A program made the translations under genes and the position numbers. Below are positions 12,458 through 24,504 of a stretch of 64,000 nt of DNA, one piece after another. The notes below the pieces were generated by a model. It searched no databases. It was not told the origin of the DNA and saw only the letters and a program-made list of their open reading frames with translations. The number at the start of each line of letters is the position of its first letter. Position 1 is the first letter of the stretch. Source of the DNA: Ostrinia nubilalis (taxonomy: Eukaryota; Arthropoda; Insecta; Lepidoptera; Crambidae); NCBI RefSeq assembly GCF_963855985.1, contig NC_087095.1, positions 4,040,001-4,104,000 on the forward strand. The letters are read 5' to 3'.

Positions 12458-15400
12458 AAGAGTCTCCCTAAACCAAATTAAAACTCGACTCCATAAATCG
12501 TATAACGTGAAACATTTCTCAACTATTGAGTCCCATTTAGATCATTGATAGTTCTGGATTTTATTGATATGAAGCGGAGTGAACATAACGTATTCCCTAA
12601 TATTGTATGCGGCGAGCATACTCAACTAAAACACGAGTCCACTTGTTTGTTTGTTCCAAATTTACATTCACCCTCCATGGAGGACAAAAAAATAAAATAA
12701 AAATATACTGTTTACGTGATTCTTTTGCATAAAATGAGTTGATATTTACTAAAACTCTTATGTTTCTATGCCTAATCGTTTACTAGGATTGTACGCATTT
12801 TCCCACCCAGAGTCGGGAGATGTAAAGATTATGGTTGATGGGTACGATTACTCTTGTTTTGTTCTGGACGCAGGTATTTTACTATACAGTAATATTTCTT
12901 CACTTACATTTACTTGTTTATGCGCTTTGTTTTACGTTAAAAATGTATCTGCTACTTTATTATTTTGAAAAACTTTTCATGACTAGTTTCCTTATCTTAT
13001 AAAAACTTCTGTTACAAACCATACATTAACAGCTCCTAAAAACATTATCTTATTATGAATGGAAATCAAAACAGTATGAAACATAATATCATGTTTTAAT
13101 CATATTAGAGAGCGACATAAAAAAGCTCATTAATACTAATGAGAGCTTGCACTAACGAGCTTTCGACCTCACATAAAAATGTGTAAAGAAGTAAAGACTA
13201 TAGAGCTTGTAGTAAAAGCTTTACCTTTTATCTTTTAATGTTGTTTGAACTTAATAACTTTCCGTTAAATGGGAAGTAAGTAGTTTTATTTTCTAATGTG
13301 AAAGCTATACTTACTTGTACTGATAAGAGAGTGTAAGTATACAGTTACAGAAATTACATACGCATACGACTATGTGAGCTCAGACGCATGTAATTAACCT
13401 CAGCGTAAAGTCAGTATTTTAAGTTATAATTTGCACGAACGTCGTCATATTACTGTATGTTCTTTCATCTTATGTAGTTTTAAAATAGGTGTAATTTAAC
13501 GCAAAGATAATCTTATACTCGTGTGCTATACATAAAACTCAACATTTTCAATAGTTCAACTAGATCACTTACGTTTTATTAGTACCTAAGTAATGGCATA
13601 ACGTTTATGTATCAGACAGGAATTCATCGGATATGAATATCCGATCACCTTAAGGCTCAAAATCGAGTCGTTTAATACATAAACAGGTTCCTATGACTGT
13701 CAATGTCTAGTTAATATTCTCACTGCGTGATCCCCGGAAAGAGAAATCCACAGATGGACGTAAGTACCTTTGGAAATAGTAATTGTGTACCTTCCGCTCT
13801 ACGATTCTTGATTACGTGACACTTAGTTTAGGATTAGACATGCCTAGTACATTATGTAAGGTTGCAATTATCCAATTGAATTTTAGTGGTCGTTAATCAA
13901 CCTTTGATTTCCTGTACCGCAACCTTTGAGTATCTGGACCATAACTAGGAAAAGTAACCCACAAACATACAATATTTACTTGTATAATTTCCTCCCTAGA
14001 TTCTAGCATGTAATATAATAATATTATTATACTTATTACAATCACTTCAAGATAAATGAAAAAATACATATACGTAAGCTTTAGAAATCTATGCTTAATG
14101 CTGTAGGATTGTATCTTCTTCACTGTCTTTAATCTTTTACATTCAAAGTCAAACAAAAACTGTGCCGCAAGGCGGATATCTGAAGGTTGTGGAAACCTTC
14201 CATTGTAGAACCTCGTGTTTTTGTTTCTGATTACGGATATAAATGAAAATGCTTTAATATTAATCGTAACTAAACAGATATTTTAATACATAATAAATCA
14301 ATATACACATGGTTAAACAGAGAAGTTCACGAGTACACGATTAGTAGAGTCATAAGTGGTGACTATTATTATTATACCTGTCCATGACTCTACAATTGCT
14401 ATTTCCTAAAGCCGGTTTATTTCAATTAATGTAATAAGGATCAAAAATAAATGCGTAGTATATTCTGTGACTACATCTACATGTGCAATCATTTATTACG
14501 TGCAAACTACGAGTATTTTACTTGTACGCTCTAGATCTGTCAGCGTCCCCAAATATAGAGTTACAAAACATGTTTTCAACTCCTTGCAGAACTTTTCCCT
14601 TCCATCGGGTCGATGTTAGGTAACACTATACTTCAGTATACACACTATACTCCAATATACCTACACTATACTCGCAGTTCCAAAGTCGGTGGCTATAAAT
14701 CAATTGACACTGCAATACAATGGCTAAGTGAAGCGATAATCAGGAAACTGGGCGTCGACATCTGTTGACACTAGGGCCACCTATGTTGCAGTTGTATATT
14801 TAGCTGGGAATCTAAATAGAATATTGAATGACCATTTATGGTTTCTCATTAGTAGAGACGGTCTAACTGTGCTGGGGGTAATTATCGATAAAAAAGAACC
14901 GATTTTCTTCATCGAGTAGGTACGAGTACTTCTCACACATGAAGTTTCTTGTTTTATATTAAACCAAAAAGGAAATCATTATAGATGCGCAATAAATAAA
15001 TGCATCCGAAAAAGGATAAGCAACGTCATTTGACACCTAATTAATTATTAATTTCGCTTCATCAATGACGAAGGCACATAGAAGAGTACCTACCTATATG
15101 ATAAAGTATATGATAATAAGATAGATGTGAACACCTGCTTTGAATTTTTAACTGTGGCATATTTTAGTCTAAGATACAAACCTAGTTACGAATATAATAA
15201 TTCGAGTGCGTAAATGCGAGAAGATTGCTGCCAAAAAGTTTCTGTACAATTTAAATGAAATTCAACATTTTGCCAGAATCATTTTAGACGGTTTTAAACA
15301 CGTACTAAGGGTTCTTGTCACAACACGATACAACTAGCCATAAGGCCATAACATCGGAAAACGGGCCAAACGAATCTTTGTCCGAGCCAAACGGGTAACG

Positions 15401-16035
15401 TCATCCGGATTCTTAAACTTTTTGCCAAAGTTTTAGGCTCAAAAATGCAGACGATCGGGCTTTAGGTACCTGGCCAGCTAGCATACCTAAAAACGGCAGG
15501 GTTAACGCACCAAACCCACCCAAAAGTAAGTCCTTTTCAGACGAATTTTAGAGTTGGTAAATAAAAGCTCACGAAAGCTCTGTCCCAATTCATTTGTCAA
15601 ACACATCAATTCTTTAAAGATTTAACATTTCTTGTCAATATGTTAGGACTCTTTCTATTAAATTCTAAACTTATATGTATTGGTAGATACCTTGATACAT
15701 ACCTTATTCCGTTACCTAATAACAATTACTTTAAATAGCAAATCATTTATGATATATTAACTTAATTGGTATTCATTATTTATATGTATACAACAAATAC
15801 CTAACTTGGAACAAAAGCACCTATTCTCACAGACTCTATTCACTCCAGTTGACAACCCTATACACACAGGATACTCTTGTTGTCCCCGTCCGTCAGTCAG
15901 TCAATTGTGGGGGCCGACGACTATTTTTGAGCCGGGACCGTGCTAATGATACTAAATTGCCCCCCGCGAGTACCAGAATAAGTCACCAGAAATAGCCCGT
16001 TGCGTGAGACAAGCTCGGTTAAAGAAGCATCTACA
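12458..16035. other. Non-coding sequence, no recognised feature
   Basis: Open frames are short and motif-free (for example 12768-12968 on the plus strand and 13893-14156 on the minus strand). I see nothing here that can be supported. Confidence 0.35.
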
Positions 16036-16158
16036 TAGGCTGAGTTGCACCATCTTATTTTAACAGTAACAGTAAAAATAACCGGTGCTTTTTGTATGGA
16101 GTTTGACAGGTTTTTGACGTTTGTCAAAGTTAAAGTAAGATGGTGCAACTAGGCCTTA
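16036..16158. mobile_element. GCTGAGTTGCACCATC hairpin MITE, copy 1
   Basis: The left end TAGGCTGAGTTGCACCATC pairs with GATGGTGCAACTAGGCCTTA on the right. Three related copies lie at 16273-16557, 37609-37698 and 48629-48753. The interior contains paired blocks around TTTGACAGG and ACGTTTGTCAAAG. Confidence 0.8.
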
Positions 16159-16272
16159 GCAGTAGTACCTAACGTGGCAGGTACTGTCTCGGATCTTAAT
16201 CTCACGAACGTTTTAACAGAATAGTTGAATGTTTGTGTATTTTAAATAGCCACATAACAGACAAAACACCTA

Positions 16273-16557
16273 TAAGGCTGGGTTGTACCATCTTACTTTA
16301 ACTGTAGCAAACGTCAAAGTCTGTCAAACTCCATACAATTTTTTTTTTCATTTATTATCATTTTACAAAGGAAGTTCTTAAACATATTACAATTAAATGC
16401 ATTGGCATAAACCACTGAGGTTTGTTTGCAATGCTTGATGCGGTCAGTCTATTAAATTAGTAATCAAACAGTTGCGTTCTACAAAGAAACAAAGAAAAAA
16501 TTAACACCGGTTATTGTTTTAGTTACGTTTATAGTAAGATTGCGCAACTCAGCCTAA
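16273..16557. mobile_element. GCTGAGTTGCACCATC MITE, copy 2, interrupted
   Basis: The left end TAAGGCTGGGTTGTACCATC and right end AGATTGCGCAACTCAGCCTA are recognisable. An unrelated AT-rich block of about 160 bases (about 16340-16500) sits between the arms, starting at a run of T. This looks like a later insertion. Confidence 0.7.
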
Positions 16558-17349
16558 CCTTTTCAAAACTTACTTTAACATAGCAAACTTGCCATTGTAT
16601 TTTACAAACTAAAGGTAAAATTAAGAATCGTTAGAGTTGGTCACAAGATTTTCCAGGTTCCATTTTCTTTTTTCAGTCTTCCGTGTTCGCATTTTCCAAT
16701 TGGCACGGTTCTCTATTCCGTCCGAGACCATTCAACTATTTTCTACACAATATCACTCATTTTGATCTATGTATTTAATTCTGAGTTATATGTCTAGTCA
16801 CATCACTCCATTATTGAAGACGTTATGAATTATTCTAAGCAAGTATGTGTATGAATAAAGAAATCATTAACACGTGGCGGCGCGTGCGGCGCGTCTAAAT
16901 AAGTTAGTCCACATTGGGCTTCGACAAATAAACTTTGATTTATTTTCGGTGTAGGGCAAGACACGCAGTTAAAGGAACCACGTGTGACGACTTTAGTAGG
17001 TACATTAGGTAAGATATCGTATAGAAGTTATTAATGTGTCTACAAATATACTAAAGACTCTACCACAGACAGTATTATAGCTTTCATCATTCTATCATTA
17101 AACAAAGAAGATTTTCCGTTAAAGAATAGCAACTAGCTAGCATTAAAATGTTCTTAACTCTCATTATTTCTCAGACAATTCAATAGTAACGTAGTTTTTT
17201 AGTTAGATACTTTGCACGAAAGGATCTATGATTAGTAGTACAATTAGTGAAAGTCAACAGATAATGAACTACAAGTCACGGTGTCAACTGACACTCAAAT
17301 CGAGTAGAATACGATTCCATTTAAATTTCGCTGATCATTGGCAATGATT

Positions 17350-17880
17350 TACAATGCGCGACCGCGAGGTTAGCGGATCGGAAGCGGCCGGCGAGCCGTG
17401 ACCGTTACGCGGCTATTCTTCGACCTGCGCAGGAGTAGATGCATTCCGCAAACATGTTCACATGAATGGATCACGTTTGTGACAGCAAACATTGCAGATG
17501 CTTAATTTGACAACATATTATTTGATAGGCTGTTCGTTCGTTCGTTTCAGCCGAAAGACGTCTACTGCTGGACAAAGGCCTCCCCTAAGGTTTTCCACAA
17601 AGACTAGTCCTGCGCCGTCTGCATCCAGGCACCTCCCGCGACCTTCACCAGATCGTCGGTCCACCCAGTTCCCACTGACCTGACCACAATACGTCTTCCG
17701 GCTCGTGATGGCTGTTATCCCATTTCAAAGTTAATACACTTTAATTTGTTTTCTTTAATTGAGATACCATTCCGCGATCTGCGCATAAGCAGATTCACTC
17801 GCAACAACATATTCACATGGCTAGATCACGTTGGCTATACAATTTGTGACTGCAAACTTTGTAGACACTTCATTTGTCAA
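17350..17880. repeat. Partial tandem duplication split by a LINE fragment
   Basis: Sequence around 17425-17515 (TTCACATG, GATCACGTT, GTGACAGCAAACATTGCAGA) recurs in diverged form at about 17775-17885. Between the copies lies a minus-strand LINE C-terminal fragment (17532-17712). The GC-rich start (17360-17440) has no confirmed open exon. Confidence 0.5.
17532..17712 (-). mobile_element. LINE C-terminal fragment (QQWTS family), copy 1
   Basis: On the minus strand this reads as the conserved C-terminus of a lepidopteran endonuclease/reverse transcriptase (GRPPTRW-like, then a tail ending shortly after VQQW) followed by TTTCGGCTGAAACGAACGAA. The frame is broken. Similar fragments occur six more times in the window. 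Confidence 0.7.
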
Positions 17881-18394
17881 TATATTCTTAGCTCGCACTT
17901 GTAAATAGTATGTCCAGCCTATTTCCTATAATAAAAGAGAGGCTGAAAAAGGTGACTGAGTTTCTACCGCCAATTAATTCTTCTCAGCACCAGCCTATAT
18001 GTTGTCCAGAAGTGGTGGTAAGGCAAGCATTATGGGTCGTATATAAGTGCCCTAAAAAGAGCCAACAAACTAAAAAATAAATTCAATTTGATTGGCATTT
18101 CTCATCTCAAAGAATTCAAACGAATTCATTACGCTTCATTTTCTTTAATACCGAATAAAATTTATTTTCTTTAATTTATACACAGCTCATAATGGAAACT
18201 TTAATTTGTCGCCTTAATTTTGTAAGTTATTATTTTAATGTCACGTTGTCTCATTAACGTGAGTGAGTACTTCAATATACCTTAATTAATTAACTTTAAT
18301 AACTACCTTATTATTGGATAGAAGAGAAGGAAACATTATTTATAAGTACTTAGGCATATGGAAACTAAGACGTTGCTAACTACCGTTATGTTGT

Positions 18395-18586
18395 ACTAGC
18401 TTTTGCCCGCGGCTTCACCCGCGTGAAATTTAATGTCACAGATCGGCATAAATTATAGCCTATTTAATCTGGGCTACAAACAATAATACTGTAAAGTTTC
18501 AACAAAATCCGTTAAGTAGTTCTTGCGTGAAAGAGTAACAAACATCCAGACATCCAAACTTTCGCATTTATAATATTAGTGGGATA
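18395..18586 (+). mobile_element. RTE-like LINE/SINE 3' tail, copy 1
   Basis: It starts ACTAGCTTTTGCCCGCGGC and ends TTTCGCATTTATAATATTAG, with the intervening AAAGAGTAACAAACATCCAG block. This is a very common 3' tail in lepidopteran genomes. Other copies are at 36312-36502 (minus strand) and 55751-55986 (plus strand). Confidence 0.75.
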
Positions 18587-18797
18587 GTAGGATCTACATA
18601 TAAGCATCCTTAGCCGATTATCATTACCAGTATATTCTTATTACGCTACCACGTGTACATTAGTCGCATCACGTAGCGTAGTGTCGCATAGCGTCGCGTT
18701 TAGGTCTAGCTAGGATAATGAGTAGAGCAACTACGCATTTCATCTAAATATGATTGTCTGATTATTGAATGTCAATCCAAAGGAGCTGTATTAATAC

Positions 18798-18874
18798 ACT
18801 GGACCGCAAAGAAAAGGGCTCAGTTTGAAAATATTTAAGATTTTCTAACCGACTCTTCATCTTTGCGGTCCAGT
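18798..18874. mobile_element. 77 bp mini hairpin element
   Basis: Perfect 14-base ends, ACTGGACCGCAAAG and its complement, surround about 49 bases of unrelated sequence. This is a small non-autonomous DNA element or its remnant. Confidence 0.6.
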
Positions 18875-21740
18875 CCTATTTGATACTTTTCTTGGCTTCG
18901 GATGGGATGAGTGGGTAATCGTTTTTACTAACTACTATGCAGTTTCATATTTAACAAACATATCCAAGTTAGAAGCTTATCCCATGTCATAAGTTGCACT
19001 ATTATACCTTTGTGTAGAACAAACTTCGTGAACTTGTGATGGCGCCAGAACTGTTAGCCAACATCTGGCACTATTACGACTTCATAACTAGAATCGTATT
19101 AATTTCAATGCTAGTGTTTATGCTGTAAATTGTATTTAATCGAGCGTACAATTATTGCACATAAACCGAAGGGAACAATTTATTAAAATCATGAGCGTGA
19201 TCATTTAGTCTATCATAAATGTTAAAAAGCAGACTGACCGTATTTACCTGCCTTTTAAATAATCATCTATTGAACTTCACTGCCTTAGAATCTATTCTAT
19301 CTACGTAAAATATACTAGAAATAAATAATATTAGCTAGCATGTTCAAAATCTTTTTTCTAGATTGCATAAACCTGCTCGATCCGGTTTCCAATTACCTTT
19401 TTATACCGGTGGATATGCTTGTGCGAACTCTAAATTGAAACTACACCTATCCACGTTTTTGCGAGTCTATCAGACAGGTCAATAGCCCGCTATTTTAATC
19501 ATAAAAATCTCAGATAAATAAAAGTGCTTTGGAGTTATCGAATCGAATATCGATATGAGAAGGATCAAGTCGCTATCAGTTCCTTACAGAACAAACATTT
19601 TGTACTCACCTGTTCAGAAAAATAGACAGATTCTGATCAAGCTATTTGAAATGTTTTACAGAAAAATAGTAATCAGAATTAGCTGACTCTACATTAAAAA
19701 AATCTAGCAAACAGCTACAAAAATGTAGTATCAGAAGAGTAAAATAAAAGTTTCAAATCTAAAAACACGCTTTTACTGTTTAAGTTTAGGAGTTCCTATG
19801 CATGGGTACTTTCCAGTCCTATAATCAGACCAGCTCGATTGGTACCATAATATTGTATTGTCATCTTATCTACATATAATTGCCAAGTTTCATGATGATA
19901 CAAGAATCAGAAGTGCGTGTAATTCCGATTCTAAGATTCCATTACATAGTTATATGTAGTTACATACACGCCGACCTAATAAAAGCGTGTTAAAAATAGG
20001 TCTTTTTGACTCTTCGGATACTAAATTGTTGTAGCTGTTTGCTTTAGTCTACTCAATGTCAACCACACATTCTAGAGTTCTGTATCAGCTACTATGCATA
20101 TTGCATTGGACACAATTTTAAGTCGAGGCTACCCGTAATAAGGCGCATTGTCCCAATTTAGGAGACAATAGTCGGCCAGGAAGCTTTCGTAACGTTATGC
20201 CACTTCCGTTCCTTCCTACGTCAGTCCGGTGTGGAGTTGACATCGTTTTAATGCCTTCGCCTCAACTGTATTATAAGTACAACCTATTAATGTTTCTAGG
20301 CGTGCCTAACATCTAGTTACTATAGCCCTTATCGCTACAAATCTGTTTCACACGTTTGCTTGCAATTGGCATGAGTTTTTAACTCGTGCTAAATAGCGAC
20401 TAATATTTTTTTATCTGTTTAACACAGCCTTAATTGCTTCCAAGTGATATGTTTTCAAAAAAGTAGGATTCTCAATTCGACTGTATGTTTTTTTAGACTT
20501 TAGAATCAGATTTTGTATTTGACAATGTATTACGTTTTTTACATTGTAAGTATTGTAACACTTTCTATCACAAAGTTTGGCTTGGAATTGGTATTCTATT
20601 AATTAGTCATACACGTGTATATCAAATCGATATTAATTTTCAAACTAATTTATGAGTATTTGATGAATGTCAATCATAAATATTTCAGCCTTAAACCGCC
20701 TTGTATTTTGTATTAAATAACTTTTGTACTTACACGTTAAAACGTAAATTAAATTCAAAAGTTATTAAAGTTATGAAACTCCGTTAACCCTTACATGATC
20801 AAATTTTCCATCCAGTTTCAATCAAATTGCTTCAGAATAGAACTGACAACTTGAAAACTTCAAACTCCCATATTTCATAATTAATGAAGACAATGGAAGT
20901 AGAAATTTTCCTGTATTCAGTAATAAACCGTTAAGGAATTTAACCGATGTGGCATAAAATATAAAAGAAAACTCGGCCAGATTTAAAACGGTTTGTTGAA
21001 ATTATTATTATTTTGATATCGATATCATAAAGCATTACTTAACAAAAAGCGCATTAAATCAGCTTTGACAAATACCTAGTAGGTACCAAAAAAGTGACTG
21101 CAGAAGGAAAGTTTTTAAAGCGTTAGAAAACAATTATGTAACAATGTTATATTTTTACCAACTGAAGGTCAAACCAATCAGCAAGGTAAACATGAAAATT
21201 GACTTTAGTATTAAATAAATTGCATAAAACATTGTTTATTTTTGTGAAATAATTGTTAGGTGCCAAAACAAAAGACACAAACGCAATGCAATGCAAATAT
21301 TGTACTAACGTTAGATTTCGTATCTAAGATTATATATTTTTTAAATTGTGTGAAAATACCTTCAAAAAGAAAGGTTTTTAAAGAATAACGAATGTTCAGA
21401 AGAAGCCAAATTACAAAGCGAGTGCGAACACATTTGGTTTCAGCACATAAACAAATAGTTTTACAAAAGTCTAGATAGAGCCTGGAAAAGTGTTGCAATA
21501 ATTTGGTATTGATTCACCCGTTTCCGTTCCCACTATGAGAAAATCGAGTGGAGAAGTTTTCTTACTGAACATTTATAATTCCTACTGGTCTTTAGTAAAA
21601 TAGTACTGGGAGTATTAATAACTAGCACTACATTATTAGTTCTGCATAGACACGCGTGTCTCCAAAAATACTTTGATCAACCACGTTGGAGGCACGTGTC
21701 GCAGATCGTCACATAATTTGGCTTGACCGATTTAACGTAG
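18875..21740. other. Non-coding sequence, no recognised feature
   Basis: Only short motif-free open frames are present. I see no repeat with defined ends. Confidence 0.35.
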
Positions 21741-21741
21741 G

Positions 21742-22155
21742 TACAGTCAGCGTCAAATAATTCGTGACACCCAAAGTGGCCAAAAAGTCGGCAACACAAC
21801 CTTATTCCAATAGGGATCATCGAAATTCTATTTAGTCCGTCAGACAGATAATAATAAAAAATTTGGACACATATTTTTTAATCGAATAATTACTATTATA
21901 TTGAGTTGAAATGTCGCGTGACGTCAGTTTTGAGTAAAAAATCTACTCAAGCGTGACATAACGCGCCATTTCAACTCGATGTAGCACTGTAATTATTAAA
22001 TTATGAAAGAAAATAAAAAATATGAGTCTAATATTTTCTAATTATCTGTCTGACGGACAAATAATTTAAATTTTGTCATCTAGCCTATTGTAACAAAGAC
22101 GTGTTGCGAACTTTTTGGCTGCTAGGTGCCACGAAATTTTTGATAATGACTGTAC
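21742..22155. mobile_element. 414 bp foldback MITE with TACAGTCA ends
   Basis: The outer ends TACAGTCA and TGACTGTA match the Tc1/mariner style. Inner blocks also pair: TCCGTCAGACAGATAAT with ATTATCTGTCTGACGGA, and the centre around GAGTTGAAATG.GCG with CGCCATTTCAACTC. No coding frame is present. Confidence 0.75.
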
Positions 22156-24499
22156 ATAGTAAGCTATAAACTCCTAAGAATGTTTATCGGCTGGCTCCTA
22201 ATCATCACGTAGTAAAATTACTTAGTAGGAGCACGCGCCAACGTGATTGTAAGGGGAGACTTAACCTACGTAGGATCGTAGTGTGTGGAATTTTCTAGTC
22301 TATACCTACTACGAGTAGTAGGTGTCACGTTGTATTAAGAATACCTTAGGGACTATTGATTTTTATATCTACCACCTCGATGAATTTGAATGGTTTTTGG
22401 ATGATTTTAAAACATAAGAGACAATACGGAGAGACTACAACTACCAGGAGAGAACGCATCTGTAAATACAGCAAACATAGAAACTCCCCCTGTGTCTAAA
22501 CAAAGTAATTCCAATACGATTAAACATAAGTTTTACTAGGAATCCTTATTTGAATTGTCAAAATCTGTTGCCGGTGTAGGATTTTCAGCATGAAATAAAA
22601 TATTAAATACCTAAGAAAGATAATAACACTAAGTAGTCATAAGCCTAATAGACCAATCGTAGTCTGAGTAATAAAGAAATTTGAATTTGAATATACCAAA
22701 TTAAAAAGACAACGCGATCATTTTCTGTGAGTGACCGTTTGCTGAGAGGAGCTCGCACTTAACGCCCGTATTAACAAACGATGCTTGCTTCAGTGAAGCA
22801 GCAAATCGAACGCACAGCGTTTAATAGAGCTCTGTGATTGGTTCGTGTGTCACCCTGTGCGTCCACGCGCACTGTGAGACCTCATAGTAATGTTTGTGAT
22901 AAGAGCGTAAGAAGCAGTTTCCGTGAGCATGTGGAATCACAATCACAATCATTTAGCCATTAGATGACAACTTCCGCTACGATTGTAATCGAGGCACGTG
23001 GCACAAGGTTGCGGTTCACGTTTTCTTGTACGGTTTCATGTTTCGCAGCACTTTCAGGCATTGAAAACCTATCTAAAACAGACTTTCGTTAACGGTATTG
23101 TGTACCAGGTAAAAATATAGAGAGAACTCTACAATACCTACGTAGTATAAAACAAAATTCGTTCCCGCTGTCTGTTCGCTTAGATCTTTTAAACTACGCA
23201 GCGGATTTTAATACAGTTTTCAGCAATAGATAGTGATTCAAGAGGAAGGTTTTTATGTCCGATTATAATACATACCACTCATGCGAAGCTGAGGCTGGTT
23301 AGCTAGTTGAGAATATAATAATAAAGCAAAATTTCTTACTCCTGCTTGTCAATTTTTTTTCAAGTCTGCTTAGGTATATCTTATAGGCTCGAGTGAAATT
23401 ACTACCTGGTAGGGCAAGATGAATATCGCTTTCAACTTCAAGAAACATGATCCTAATGATAAAACTTCCGCATGATCCTAATGAGCAAACTTTCCTTCTG
23501 TTTAAGATATACCCTTCCTGCTTGTATATCCAGATACGCATTATAGGTGAAATCTGACCTTAGTTATGTTACGTTCTAGCATCATTATACTAATATTGCA
23601 TTAATGATTCATCAGATGTCGTCATTGTTCTATGCAATCAACATAATAAGAAACTTTACCGCGTTCATAGATTATCTTACTGAAACGAAAAAATGTCGTT
23701 GACCCCATTCGCAGCTAGTGATAAAAGTAAAGAAGTCAGTAATTGAAAAAGCTCATTTAGGTTTAGGTTCAAGAGACTTATTTATGTTCCTTCCATTCTC
23801 AAATGGAATCTTTTTGATATCCCCGTCTCTTTCTGAAGATCAGAACCTCCCGAAATAGCTTGTACCATAGACCAGCGTGAACCCTCAAGGCTACCGAAGA
23901 TAATTGTGGCTCTCGCAGCGAGCCAACTCCGTCTGTAATTAGCGAAGCGAATACACTCTCCGCGACACAGTGTCGTAAAACGTAGAAAGAAACGGGCTTC
24001 GAACAAGTATCTGTCTAGACTTAGCACAACTGCATTTTCTACTTTAAAATGTGAGTGGCTCTAACATTATTAAGTGGATTTATTAATGTAGTCTCGCATT
24101 TTAAATTACGAGTATGCTTCTACCAGTAGCGCCACGGCGCCCTTTCTTTGCTTGATGCATCGGAATTTTATGCATTGCATTAAATTATTCAGTGTAGAGA
24201 TACATCACACGCTCTAACAGCTTGTTTTGTATTGTCGTCACGCTTATTACTGCTTTTGCAATAGCACGCTTTCGTTAGATCAATAAGTAGGTAACTAGTC
24301 GTTAGTAGCTTTAATGTTAGCGGCTGGCTGTCTTAAAACCTTTAGTTTCTAGTCATTACCGATATTGGCTCCAGAACTACTACGTAACGAGCTTCTGATG
24401 ACAATCTAGCATCGCTTGAACACTGCGATTGGCAGTGAACGGGCTGACAGTGACAACGTTTGGCAAGAAGCCTGTACGGATCACTTTGTTTTTAGATAC
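22156..24499. other. Non-coding with scattered repeat pieces
   Basis: Bases about 22761-22905 are a copy of the ACGCCCGTAT..GAAGCAGCAAATCGAACGCAC repeat that reappears between the exon 2 copies at 29,140-31,000. Bases about 23165-23275 (CGCTGTCTGTTCGCTTAG onward) match 32280-32380, another interspersed repeat. Near 22675 AATAAAGAAATTTGAATTTGAA looks like a LINE 3' tail. No exon is seen. Confidence 0.5.
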
Positions 24500-24504
24500 C
24501 AACG

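Noticed and set aside
17350..17440. Missing first exon of the membrane-protein gene
   Set aside because: GC-rich, but no Met-initiated frame ends at a donor in the phase required by 28922.
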